Of a stretch of 64,000 nt of DNA, positions 7,258-15,019 are shown piece by piece. This DNA comes from Mucilaginibacter pedocola (GTDB taxonomy: Bacteria > Bacteroidota > Bacteroidia > Sphingobacteriales > Sphingobacteriaceae): positions 1-64,000 of the forward strand of contig NZ_MBTF01000014.1 in assembly GCF_002013915.1 (NCBI RefSeq), in the 5' to 3' direction. The notes under the pieces were generated by a model. That model had not been told where the DNA came from and searched no databases. It worked only from the letters and a program-made list of their open reading frames with translations. A program made the translations under genes and the position numbers. How positions within the stretch are numbered: the first letter of the stretch is position 1; every line of letters starts with the position of its first letter.

Positions 7258-7731
7258 TTACTTCACGTCGTTTATTTCTATCAGATAGCCGTCGGGGTCG
7301 TTAATGTAGATCTGGTTCACGCCATCAACGCGGCGCTCAATTTTACCATCCTCGCCTTTCCAGTTGCTGTAAGGTATGTTCATTGTTTTCAACCTATCAA
7401 TAAACGCAGGTATCGACGGTACACTAAAACACAAGTGCACACCGCGCGGGTAATCTGCTTTGGGGCAATTGCCCTGAATGACGTGCATTTGCAGCTTGGG
7501 GCCAATGCTGTACCACGTATGTACTGTATCTTTAAACGGGTTGGGGATTATTTTCAGCTGCAATACCTCGGTATAAAACTTATTGCTCACCTTAAGGTTG
7601 GCACTGCAAAGCGCCGCATGCTGAAACGTAGCCTGGGCCTTGCTTACCATTGGCAGGCAAAATATTAAAGCAACAATTACAAACTTAAAAGCGTTGGCTT
7701 TTACAACGCGCACGGGGGCAGTATTATACAT
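7258..7731 (-). CDS. Exported VOC-superfamily (glyoxalase-like) protein
   Basis: This 157-residue protein has an N-terminal hydrophobic signal or anchor (FKFVIVALIFCLPMVSKAQ, residues 16-34). It then has one vicinal-oxygen-chelate fold: FQHAALCSANLKVSNKFYTEVLQ for the first beta-alpha unit and INDPDGYLIEI at the end, where the last Glu is the typical metal ligand. The first-position His is in FQHAAL. Export is unusual for this superfamily; small exported VOC proteins do occur in Bacteroidota. The substrate is unknown. Confidence 0.8.
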   Translation of the reverse strand: MYNTAPVRVVKANAFKFVIVALIFCLPMVSKAQATFQHAALCSANLKVSNKFYTEVLQLKIIPNPFKDTVHTWYSIGPKLQMHVIQGNCPKADYPRGVHLCFSVPSIPAFIDRLKTMNIPYSNWKGEDGKIERRVDGVNQIYINDPDGYLIEINDVK

Positions 7732-7858
7732 GGCAACAAAGGTGGTTTATGCCGATAAATATACACGCGCACCATCGCTTTATCCTAATTTTATTTGTAA
7801 CAAATGCGCGTGCATTTATTTATATTAGGGCTATCATTCTACACTACATGCTACCCCC

Positions 7859-8494
7859 ATGGCACTATCAAAAACACAAAAAACATTAGCAGCATTTTTT
7901 GCTGTAGTGGCCTGGCTTGGCCTTATTACGCAATTTTACGTATCGATGCCTGCTTACCTGGCAAAAGGCCGTACTATTGAGGGCGCAATAATAGAGTTGC
8001 TCAGCTTTTTTACCATCCAAAGCAATATACTGGTTGCTGTTTGCCTTAGCATTATTGCCGGCAGCACGTCGGATATTGGCTTTTTTAAACGCCCGCGTGT
8101 GCTTACCGCCGTAGCAGTTTACATTAGCATAGTGGCACTGGTATACAATTTAGTGCTTCGTAAAACCTTCCACCCGGTGGGTTTAGCCCGCGTAAGCGAC
8201 GAAATTTTGCACGTAGCCACCCCTGCCCTTTTCCTTATCTTTTGGGTGCTCATTATCATCAAAGCGAAATTTAAATTCAAATTTCAGGACGGCCTTGCAT
8301 GGCTTTGGTACCCGCTGTTTTATTTAGGTTATATATTACTCCGCGGCCATTTCACCGGTCTTTACCCCTACTTCTTTTTAGATGTACCAAAATTCGGCTA
8401 CCCGCAGGTGCTCATCAACATTGGTGCGTTGGTACTGGTGTTTTTGATAATGGATATGTTGTTTATTTGGATAGCTAAGGGGTTGAGTAAGTAA
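7859..8494 (+). CDS. Pr6Pr family membrane protein
   Basis: This 211-residue integral membrane protein has six hydrophobic helices, the layout of the Pr6Pr family. Recognisable blocks are LLSFFTIQSNILVAVCLS (about 42-60), YNLVLRKTFHP, DEILHVATPALFLIFWVL and YFFLDVPKFGYPQVL. Its function is unknown. The FTIQSN and LHxxTP blocks are also the conserved polar residues within the membrane. It is a single gene with no co-directional partner. Confidence 0.8.
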   Translation: MALSKTQKTLAAFFAVVAWLGLITQFYVSMPAYLAKGRTIEGAIIELLSFFTIQSNILVAVCLSIIAGSTSDIGFFKRPRVLTAVAVYISIVALVYNLVLRKTFHPVGLARVSDEILHVATPALFLIFWVLIIIKAKFKFKFQDGLAWLWYPLFYLGYILLRGHFTGLYPYFFLDVPKFGYPQVLINIGALVLVFLIMDMLFIWIAKGLSK

Positions 8495-8506
8495 TTCTAA
8501 TTTCTT

Positions 8507-8600
8507 TGGGCGTTCCCGCTGATAGAAGCGGGCCAGGCTGTGCGTTCATACGCCTGCAGGCCTTATCCGCAGGCCGGTATCCACTCCCATCCCTATCGCA
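8507..8600 (+). repeat. GGGCGTTCCC-type Bacteroidota intergenic element, possible structured RNA
   Basis: The segment starts tttgggcgttcccgct and ends near catccctatcgc. It contains a hairpin cccgct/agcggg (8515-8520 with 8527-8532) and a second one cctgc/gcagg (8553-8557 with 8569-8573). The order gggcgttccc, ccaggctgtgcgttc, atccctatcg resembles a repeat I recall from many Bacteroidota genomes; that is memory, not a search result. It lies in the 334-bp gap 8495-8828, whose remainder is AT-rich promoter DNA for the lipoprotein gene. Confidence 0.5.
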
Positions 8601-8828
8601 TTTTCCTGAACCATGATGCGCTTGATTCGAGGATTCTCAGATTTGTGCCTTTCTATCTTTTTCCCATCCGCAGCCTCTGCCTATTATCGGTGAAATCTCT
8701 TCTCATCGGTGGAATCCCCAACAATTGTAACGTTTATGTGATATAACTTTTGTGGACTAAACTTTGCATTACGGGCATAGTTTAACTTATAAAAGAAACA
8801 GAAATTATAACACTAAATAACAAACACC

Positions 8829-9011
8829 ATGAAAAAGGAAATAGTAAAAATGCTCGCCTTGCTCTTATTCGGAGCAGCAGCAATATCAAGTTGTGCTATT
8901 GACAATACCCGCCACGGCAGGTACAGGAACGACAGGTACCACGACCGTGGGCACGACCGCGACCACCACGATGGCCACTACGATAATCACGGCGGCTATT
9001 ACCATAACTAA
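8829..9011 (+). CDS. Small His/Asp-rich lipoprotein
   Basis: This 60-residue lipoprotein has a signal peptide with the lipobox ISSC (lipidated Cys at residue 22). The mature 39 residues contain an exceptional density of His, Asp, Arg and Tyr (RYHDRGHDRDHHDGHYDNHGGYYHN). With about a third His or Asp it is a plausible metal-binding tail at the cell surface or periplasmic face. It is followed 44 bases later by the Arg/Tyr-rich secreted protein at 9056, and the two probably share a transcript. Confidence 0.7.
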   Translation: MKKEIVKMLALLLFGAAAISSCAIDNTRHGRYRNDRYHDRGHDRDHHDGHYDNHGGYYHN

Positions 9012-9055
9012 TAAACAAGCAACCTTAAATAATTAACCTTTAAAATAAACACACC

Positions 9056-9343
9056 ATGAAATACCTTAAAATATTTGTAGTAACCATCATCGCTATATTC
9101 GCCTTCGAAGGCGCACACGCACAAGTAGTAGTAAAAGCACGTATTGGTGCCCCTGCACCACGCCGTACCGTAGTAGTAAACGGGCCGGTTTACCACCGCA
9201 CCTATTATCGCCGTACCGTTGCCCGCCCGGTAGTTTATCACCGCCCGTACCGCCGTACTGTAGTAGTTAGCCGCCCTGCGCCTCGCCGTACCGTGGTTTA
9301 CCACCGCCCATACAAACGTACCGTTGTGGTAAGGCGTTACTAA
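9056..9343 (+). CDS. Secreted Arg/Tyr/Val repeat protein
   Basis: This 95-residue protein has a signal peptide (to about residue 23, ending AHA-Q). The mature protein is built from about five degenerate copies of RRTVVV..RPVYHRPY. It is highly basic with no acidic residues after the signal. The repeats make a strong pattern of alternating basic and beta-branched residues, suggesting a beta-rich envelope or nucleic-acid/polysaccharide-binding protein, but function is unknown. It is a design relative of the 1338-1661 protein. A terminator follows at 9426-9457. Confidence 0.7.
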   Translation: MKYLKIFVVTIIAIFAFEGAHAQVVVKARIGAPAPRRTVVVNGPVYHRTYYRRTVARPVVYHRPYRRTVVVSRPAPRRTVVYHRPYKRTVVVRRY

Positions 9344-9354
9344 TAAACAAACAC

Positions 9355-9424
9355 TGTAGAGACACGACACCTCGCGTCTCTACATAAAATAAAAAAAGAC
9401 GCGAAGTATCGCGTCTCTACATAA
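9355..9424. repeat. gtagagac...gtctctac palindromic repeat
   Basis: A first palindrome tgtagagacacg...cgcgtctctaca spans 9355-9384, and a second segment gacgcgaagtatcgcgtctctac follows at 9399-9420. They repeat the same core in tandem. The repeats are between two convergent genes and just before the terminator. Confidence 0.65.
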
Positions 9425-9425
9425 A

Positions 9426-9457
9426 ATGGGCTTCCGGATATTCGGAAGCCCCTTTTG
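9426..9457. terminator. Bidirectional terminator between convergent genes
   Basis: The stem gggcttccg (9428-9436) pairs with cggaagccc (9443-9451), with T's following on the plus strand and a weaker ATTTTA run on the minus strand. It serves the 9056 gene and probably the GH16 gene. Confidence 0.75.
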
Positions 9458-9459
9458 CA

Positions 9460-10308
9460 TTATTTGGTTACCAGCACCCAGTCTACATAAGTTTTTGCTT
9501 GCCCTGCTTTTATCATATCTACAGTAGCTTGCGATAGCCCGTAATAAGGTTTTTCGGTTTTATTTACCGAATGCGGGAAGCCCCCGCCAAGCGCAAAGTT
9601 GAGGATAACGAATTTGGGCGTATCAAAAACCCAACGGCCATATTTTTCGGCCATGGCTTTGGTTACGGTGTAAGTTACTTTGCCATCTACCTTAAAGGTA
9701 AGGCTGTTTGCCGTCCAATCTACCGTATACACATGCCATTGGCTTACATCAATGCCTTTAGCGAAAGGGTTGCGGTGCACCAGCGGCGTATTGCCGAAGT
9801 AACCCGGCCCATGCACGGCGTTGCTTGTCCAGCTGCTATCGCCTACGGTTTCCATTATGTCTATTTCGCCGCACTCGGGCCAGTTGCCTATGCCCAGCAG
9901 CCAAAAAGCCGGCCACAAACCCGCGCCGCCCGGTATTTTCATCCGTGCCGAAAATGAGCCGTAAGTAAACATCTTTTTATTACGGGTATTTATTCTGCCC
10001 GATACAAAATCGTACTTATTGCCTTCTTTGCTGGTATGCCCGGGTTTATACAAAGGCTGCAAAACCAATGCACCTTTTTTAGCACCAATGGCTTTACCGT
10101 CAACCGTATAAATAGTAGCGGCGGAATCGATGTAAGCCTGCTGCTCGTCGTTAACCGTATGGCCGGTAACTTCTACATTCCAAGCGTTTCGGTTAAGGGT
10201 TTTGGCGTTAAAGTCCTCAAAAAAGAGGGTGTCTTTCTTTGCTTTTTGGGCTAAAGCCACTGTAGAAGCAAGTAACAAAATAGAGAGCGTGAGTGAACGT
10301 GAGATCAT
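9460..10308 (-). CDS. Secreted glycoside hydrolase family 16 beta-glucanase
   Basis: This 282-residue secreted enzyme has a signal peptide (about 1-20) and one GH16 jelly-roll domain. The catalytic motif is GEIDIMETVG, with nucleophile E148, D150 and acid/base E153, preceded by the aromatic GLWPAFWLLG. GH16 enzymes of this form hydrolyse beta-1,3 or mixed beta-1,3-1,4 glucans such as laminarin. The exact linkage cannot be decided from sequence. There is no carbohydrate-binding module or secretion tail. It is convergent with the 9056 gene. Confidence 0.92.
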   Translation of the reverse strand: MISRSLTLSILLLASTVALAQKAKKDTLFFEDFNAKTLNRNAWNVEVTGHTVNDEQQAYIDSAATIYTVDGKAIGAKKGALVLQPLYKPGHTSKEGNKYDFVSGRINTRNKKMFTYGSFSARMKIPGGAGLWPAFWLLGIGNWPECGEIDIMETVGDSSWTSNAVHGPGYFGNTPLVHRNPFAKGIDVSQWHVYTVDWTANSLTFKVDGKVTYTVTKAMAEKYGRWVFDTPKFVILNFALGGGFPHSVNKTEKPYYGLSQATVDMIKAGQAKTYVDWVLVTK

Positions 10309-10421
10309 GAGATATTTGAGAGTTGATGCTTTAAAAATAGTTATTTACACCAAATAGCGCTTCAATTTTTACGCCCTAATTAACTAAGCTTGTTTATATT
10401 GCAGCTTTACCCATCAATTAT

Positions 10422-11684
10422 ATGCACAGAGGCGGCTTTTTAATGGTATTTGTATACATGGCGGCTATAACGCTGCTAATGGACCTGTATGTTATCTTCG
10501 GTTTACGCACACTCACCGCAGGCTGGGCTTCGCGCCAGTGGCGTTTGGCCGTACTTTGGGGCTATGCCGTTATTTCCATCGGCGTAACCGCCTATTTTTT
10601 GGCAGGGCTGAGTAGCTATAGTACCTCAAAAGGTATGACACCAGCGCACGAGTGGCCGCTAAGCCTGCTGCTCACCTTGTTCGTTACCAAACTGGTATTC
10701 ATCATCGTGATCTCCCTGGGCGACCTTGGGCGGTTCTTGTATGGTATTGGCGACAATGTGATAAACGATAAACCGGAAGGGGCCCCCTTCTTCCCCGCCC
10801 GCCGCAAGTTTATTGTGCAAATTGGGCTGATATTGGCTGCCATCCCCTTCAGCGGTTTTATTTATGCCATGATACGCGGCAAGTACGATTACAAAGTACA
10901 CCGCACCACCATTTATTACGACGAGCTACCTGAAGCATTTGATGGGTTTACCATCACCCAACTATCAGATATCCACTCGGGTAGTTTTGATAATGTAGCC
11001 GCCATGCAACGCGGCATCGACCTGGCCAAGGAGCAAAAGAGCGACCTGTTTGTTTTTACCGGCGATATTGTAAACAACGCCGCATGGGAAATTGAGCAAT
11101 ACATCGACAGATTCGGGCAACTGAAAGCACCTTACGGGCAGTTCTCGATATTAGGCAACCACGATTATGGCGACTACATCCCTTGGGAAAGCCCCGAGCA
11201 TAAAGCCGAAAACCTGCAAAAACTAAAACGCCACCACACCGAACTGGGTTACCGCCTGTTACTGAACGAAAATACCGTGATAGAAAAAGGCGGGCAAAAA
11301 ATAGCTTTAATTGGTGTGGAGAACTGGGGCCGAGGCTTCATTCAAATAGGCGACCTGGACAAGGCACTACAAGGTGTTGACGAAAATGCGTTTAAAGTGC
11401 TCCTCTCGCACGACCCTACGCATTGGGAAGAAAAAGTGCGCTACCATAAAACAGATATCCATTTAACCTTATCGGGCCATACGCACGGCGCGCAATTTGG
11501 TATAGAAACTGAGAATTTTAAATGGAGCCCGGTAAAGAACCGGTATTTAGATTGGGCAGGATTGATCAATAAAGGCAACCGGTACCTGTATGTAAACCGT
11601 GGCTTTGGTTTCCTAGCTTTCTCGGGCAGGTTGGGTATTTGGCCTGAGGTTACGGTAATAACCTTGAAGAAGAAGGTGGCGTAA
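10422..11684 (+). CDS. Membrane-anchored metallophosphoesterase
   Basis: This 420-residue protein has an N-terminal membrane part with four or five helices (about 1-150) followed by a calcineurin-like phosphoesterase domain. The metal-binding motifs are SDIHSG (about 182), FTGDIVNN (about 210), LGNHDYGD (about 245), LSHDPTHW and LSGHTHGAQFG (about 353), all intact. This is the YkuE/YaeI-type arrangement; relatives act on UDP-sugar lipids or on unknown phosphodiesters at the membrane. The active side is not evident. Confidence 0.9.
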   Translation: MHRGGFLMVFVYMAAITLLMDLYVIFGLRTLTAGWASRQWRLAVLWGYAVISIGVTAYFLAGLSSYSTSKGMTPAHEWPLSLLLTLFVTKLVFIIVISLGDLGRFLYGIGDNVINDKPEGAPFFPARRKFIVQIGLILAAIPFSGFIYAMIRGKYDYKVHRTTIYYDELPEAFDGFTITQLSDIHSGSFDNVAAMQRGIDLAKEQKSDLFVFTGDIVNNAAWEIEQYIDRFGQLKAPYGQFSILGNHDYGDYIPWESPEHKAENLQKLKRHHTELGYRLLLNENTVIEKGGQKIALIGVENWGRGFIQIGDLDKALQGVDENAFKVLLSHDPTHWEEKVRYHKTDIHLTLSGHTHGAQFGIETENFKWSPVKNRYLDWAGLINKGNRYLYVNRGFGFLAFSGRLGIWPEVTVITLKKKVA

Positions 11685-11697
11685 AACACTCTAAAAC

Positions 11698-11804
11698 GTC
11701 ATGCCGAGTTTATTTCGGCAACCCACTCGGCAGGTTAGCGACCGTGCTTTGTGGCTTAGTGTGTGGCTTGTATGATGGGGTGCTGAAACAAGTTCCAGCA
11801 TGAC
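11698..11804. repeat. Dispersed palindromic element, gtcatgccgag class
   Basis: It opens gtcatgccgagttt and closes ttccagcatgac, with an imperfect stem. It lies between two convergent genes. It shares the gtcatNNcgag start with the elements at 5218, 6780 and 50691, but the interior differs. Confidence 0.7.
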
Positions 11805-11843
11805 GTGAAGTATCGCCAACCATCAACCATCATCTATGAACTA

Positions 11844-12854
11844 CTAAGAAAGGTACTTCCCAAACTCGTAGTACTTCTCTATTTTAATGGCAAGCTTGCT
11901 GCCTACTTTGTATTTACCGCGTTCGTAATTAAGTACACGTAATGGCACTTCATCGCGCTCTATAACCAGCTCTTCGTAGAAGCCTTTAAAGAGTATTTGC
12001 TTCACCGTCCATTTTTTGGACCCCATACCACCGATGCTGATGTGCTCGGCATAAACAACTACCGTGCTGCGTTTTGATTTGATGCCGCAAACGGCAGCGT
12101 CTTCGGTACTCAATTCGCTGCAGGCAGCCAGTACTTTTGCAGTGTATAAAAGTTTGGGCGAATGATATAATTTTTCGGGGGCGCCGTTCTCTACTATTTC
12201 TCCCTCTTTTAGTACGATGAGTTCGTCGGCCATGGAGAGCAGCTCCGTAGGGTCGTGCGATACGAGGATAACCGTTACGCCCGATTCTTTTACGATCTGG
12301 CGGATATCGTGCTGCAGGTTTTCGCGGTAGTTGGCATCAACCTGGTTAAAAGGCTCATCCAGCATCAAAACTTCCGGGCGGTTTATCAGGGCTTTGGCAA
12401 TGGTTACGCGCTGTTTTTCGCCACCGCTAAGCTTACCAAAAGGTTGTTCCTTTAAGCCGTAGATACCCAGCAGGTTTAGCGCCTGCGTGGTTTTCTGCAC
12501 CTGGTAGTTAATATCTTCGGTAGGTAAGCCGGCACTTACGTTATACCAAACCGATTCGCTGTAATCCATATCGCGCCCGTCCTGGCTTACCATGGTAATG
12601 GCCGCATGCTCGGGTTTGTAGCCTTCGCTGCGTAAGGGTATTGGCTGCGAGTGGAAGAACACATCGCCCGAATCGCCCTGCAGGTCGCCGCTGAGCAATT
12701 TCAGCAGGGTGGTTTTGCCGCTGCCGCTTTCGCCCACTATGGCGGTAATTTTGCCTTTGGGTATAAAAACCGTGATATTGTTAACCCCTGTAGATTTATC
12801 GCCAAAGTAGTTTTTGGTTATCGAGATGGTCTCCAGTATCAGTTCTGCACTCAT
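11844..12854 (-). CDS. ABC transporter ATP-binding protein with C-terminal extension
   Basis: This 336-residue protein has a complete ABC ATPase (1-235): Walker A GESGSGKTT (41-49), Q-loop MVSQDGRD, signature LSGGEKQR, Walker B LMLDEP and switch His SHDPTE. A C-terminal part of about 95 residues resembles the TOBE-like regulatory tails of importers (KSKRSTVVVYAEHISIGGMG...). No permease or binding protein gene is adjacent, so the partner must be encoded elsewhere. The tail and the isolated gene suggest an uptake ATPase, but the substrate is unknown. Confidence 0.88.
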   Translation of the reverse strand: MSAELILETISITKNYFGDKSTGVNNITVFIPKGKITAIVGESGSGKTTLLKLLSGDLQGDSGDVFFHSQPIPLRSEGYKPEHAAITMVSQDGRDMDYSESVWYNVSAGLPTEDINYQVQKTTQALNLLGIYGLKEQPFGKLSGGEKQRVTIAKALINRPEVLMLDEPFNQVDANYRENLQHDIRQIVKESGVTVILVSHDPTELLSMADELIVLKEGEIVENGAPEKLYHSPKLLYTAKVLAACSELSTEDAAVCGIKSKRSTVVVYAEHISIGGMGSKKWTVKQILFKGFYEELVIERDEVPLRVLNYERGKYKVGSKLAIKIEKYYEFGKYLS

Positions 12855-13091
12855 AGTTTTCGCCGGGATTTTTAACTTCTCTCAAACCTAACCTATAAAA
12901 ATTGATAAGCCAAAAAAAAGTTGAAAAGGGAGTAATAATGCCCCTTTGTCATTACTCGCGTGCTGGTAATTGTAACAACTCTGTTAAACTGCCCTCTGCC
13001 CACCGCAAACTGCTAACCATAGTTAAACCTTCCGCCTCCCCTCCCGTCGAACATAGCAGAAACACAACAATAATATTTAATTGCTACTACC

Positions 13092-13241
13092 ATGAAAACC
13101 CTCATCAACACCATAAAAAACGACCTTTACCGTGTATTTGTTAAAGGCGATGCCGATACCGTGCAAATGGCCCATGCTTACTTTGTTTTGGCTGTCCCCG
13201 CCTTAGCGCTTTTGTTTACTTTCGGTAAATTCCCTGTTTAA
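13092..13241 (+). CDS. Small single-helix membrane peptide
   Basis: This is a 49-codon reading frame starting with ATG at 13092 and ending with TAA. The product has a charged amphipathic start (KTLINTIKNDLYRVFVKGDADTV) and one hydrophobic helix (MAHAYFVLAVPALALLFTF) near the C-terminus. Its codon use is like that of neighbouring genes. It lies in the 449-bp gap 12855-13303; the rest of this gap is AT-rich with no other feature I can support. It is too short for most gene finders. Confidence 0.45.
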   Translation: MKTLINTIKNDLYRVFVKGDADTVQMAHAYFVLAVPALALLFTFGKFPV

Positions 13242-13278
13242 TAATTGCCATACAGGGCAGCCCCTTAAAATAAACTTC

Positions 13279-13286
13279 TATTTTTG
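13279..13286 (+). promoter_or_regulatory. -7 promoter box TATTTTTG for the HAD gene
   Basis: This is an exact TAnnTTTG match, 17 bases before the ATG at 13304. It lies downstream of the small peptide gene and so gives the HAD gene its own promoter. Confidence 0.55.
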
Positions 13287-13303
13287 CGCCACAACGCTCA
13301 AAA

Positions 13304-13951
13304 ATGGATAATACACTAAAAGATAAATACGACAGCATTATTTTCGACCTTGATGGTACCCTTTGGGACAGTACCGACACTATAACCGCCGCATGGCAGG
13401 CCGCTCTGGATCAGGCACCCTACATGAGTCACGAGGTAATGACCCGCGACCGTGTACGCTCGATAACCGGCATGACCTACGACGCCATCTTCGAAAAGCT
13501 GTTCCCATTTTTATCAACCGAACAGCGTGCCGAAGTGCAGAAACTATGCTCGATAAGCGAGTTGGATATTCTGCATAAACAAGGCGGCACGCTGTACCCC
13601 AAGTTGGAAGAAACGCTTACCTACCTGGGCAAAAAGTACAAACTGTACATTGTAAGCAATTGCCAAAGCGGCTACATCGAGCTATTCCTCGATCTTAACA
13701 ATATGCACCCCCACTTTTTGGCGCACCAATGCTACGGTACCAAGGGTAACCCCAAGGCCGATAACATACGCGATATTGTGAACGACCACCAGCTTAAAGC
13801 CCCTGTTTACGTTGGCGATACCATGGGCGACTATACCTCGACCACCAAAGCAGGGGTGCCTTTCATCTTTGCATCGTATGGTTTCGGCGTTGTAGAGAAC
13901 GGACAGGTTGCCACCATAAACAACTTCGAGGAGTTACAACAAATACTGTAA
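13304..13951 (+). CDS. HAD-family phosphatase (phosphoglycolate-phosphatase-like)
   Basis: This 215-residue HAD hydrolase has motif I FDLDGTLWDS (D15 nucleophile, D17), motif II IVSNCQSG, a conserved Lys-bearing KGNPKADN loop and motif III VGDTMGDYTSTTKAG. A helical cap lies between motifs I and II. The layout is that of phosphoglycolate phosphatase and related small-molecule phosphatases. The actual substrate is not determined. It is followed by an MBL-fold gene 53 bases later. Confidence 0.9.
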   Translation: MDNTLKDKYDSIIFDLDGTLWDSTDTITAAWQAALDQAPYMSHEVMTRDRVRSITGMTYDAIFEKLFPFLSTEQRAEVQKLCSISELDILHKQGGTLYPKLEETLTYLGKKYKLYIVSNCQSGYIELFLDLNNMHPHFLAHQCYGTKGNPKADNIRDIVNDHQLKAPVYVGDTMGDYTSTTKAGVPFIFASYGFGVVENGQVATINNFEELQQIL

Positions 13952-14004
13952 AACCCAAACCTTTTTTGGGTGGGTAGGTTTATTGGTAAAACTATTGGTT
14001 AGCT

Positions 14005-14667
14005 ATGAAGATATCCAAGTATATACACTCGTGTTTATTATTTGAGCAGGATGGGCACAAACTCTTGTTCGACCCGGGGAGTTTTACCTTTGCCGATGGT
14101 ACGCTTAAACCTGAGGTTTTTGCCGATGTTGATAGCATCGTAATAACCCACATCCATGCGGACCACCTGGATGTAGATAACCTAAAAAAAATAGTTGCCC
14201 TGAGTGGTGCCAACATTTACACCAATATGGAGGTAGGCACTACCATTCAAAAATCGGGCTTGAATTATAACCTGATAGAAGAAGGTGTATATACCGTTGG
14301 CCCCTTTAAACTGGAAGCCATACCTGTAGTTCACGAACCGCTATTGAACGCGCCTATCCCGCAAATGACGGGCTTCCTGATAAATGATAAAGTGTTGCAC
14401 CCGGTAGATTCGATGGAGGACAAACTGGCCACTAATTACGCCGGTGTAGAGCTTTTGCTGCTGGTGACCATGGCACCCTTCACCAACGAACTGCGCGTAG
14501 CCTCCTTTGCCGACAAAATAAAACCCAAACGTATACTACCCGTACACGATGGCTTTGCTAAGCCATTCTTCGTGAAGTCGCGATTTCAGAATTATGCTAA
14601 GTACTTTGCACAATCGGGGATAGAGTTTATAGAGGTTTATGAACCAGGGGATAGTGTGACGGTGTAA
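14005..14667 (+). CDS. MBL-fold metallohydrolase
   Basis: This 220-residue cytoplasmic protein has the metallo-beta-lactamase signature THIHADHLD (H49, H51, D53, H54). Other metal ligands are H in VVHEP (about 112) and HDG near 184. Size and order resemble the UlaG/YtnP-like single-domain group that hydrolyses phosphodiester or lactone bonds. No substrate can be named. It starts 53 bases after the HAD gene in the same direction. Confidence 0.88.
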   Translation: MKISKYIHSCLLFEQDGHKLLFDPGSFTFADGTLKPEVFADVDSIVITHIHADHLDVDNLKKIVALSGANIYTNMEVGTTIQKSGLNYNLIEEGVYTVGPFKLEAIPVVHEPLLNAPIPQMTGFLINDKVLHPVDSMEDKLATNYAGVELLLLVTMAPFTNELRVASFADKIKPKRILPVHDGFAKPFFVKSRFQNYAKYFAQSGIEFIEVYEPGDSVTV

Positions 14668-14816
14668 AATAACTTGGCGTCGAATTTTACCACAAAGTTC
14701 ACGGAGAGAAAAACACAAAGAGGCACAAAGCCTATATTGTGGTTAGAAGTATCAAATATTTTACTTCTTCTTTGCGCCTTTGCGTGCTAAAAATCCACGA
14801 TCAGGACGAAGCTAAA

Positions 14817-14902
14817 ATTCGTGAAATTAGTATCAATTAGCGAAATTCGTGTTCATTCAATTCGTGAAATTAGCCTCAATTAGTAAAATTCGTGTTCACT
14901 CA
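14817..14902 (+). repeat. Tandem 43-bp repeat and decayed repeats in a 352-bp gene-free stretch
   Basis: Two adjacent copies of a 43-bp unit (14817-14859 and 14860-14902) start attcgtgaaattag and differ at only a few positions. They lie in the gap 14668-15019, whose first part contains accacaaagttcacgg and tttgcgcctttgcgt motifs resembling those of the repeat at 60278-60507. The last 70 bases are the AT-rich promoter region of the next gene. Confidence 0.6.
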
Positions 14903-15019
14903 ATATCTGAAATTATCATACACCTAACCCCCAAATCGAATACTTTAATCTCTTATTAGTTTAATTTAATAAACCTTTGGTATGCTTTTTATGTAGTTAT
15001 GATGTAAAGCATCAAACTT

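Noticed and set aside
8540..8746. 68-codon reading frame on the plus strand
   Set aside because: It runs over the GGGCGTTCCC element and its AT-rich flank; composition is not protein-like.
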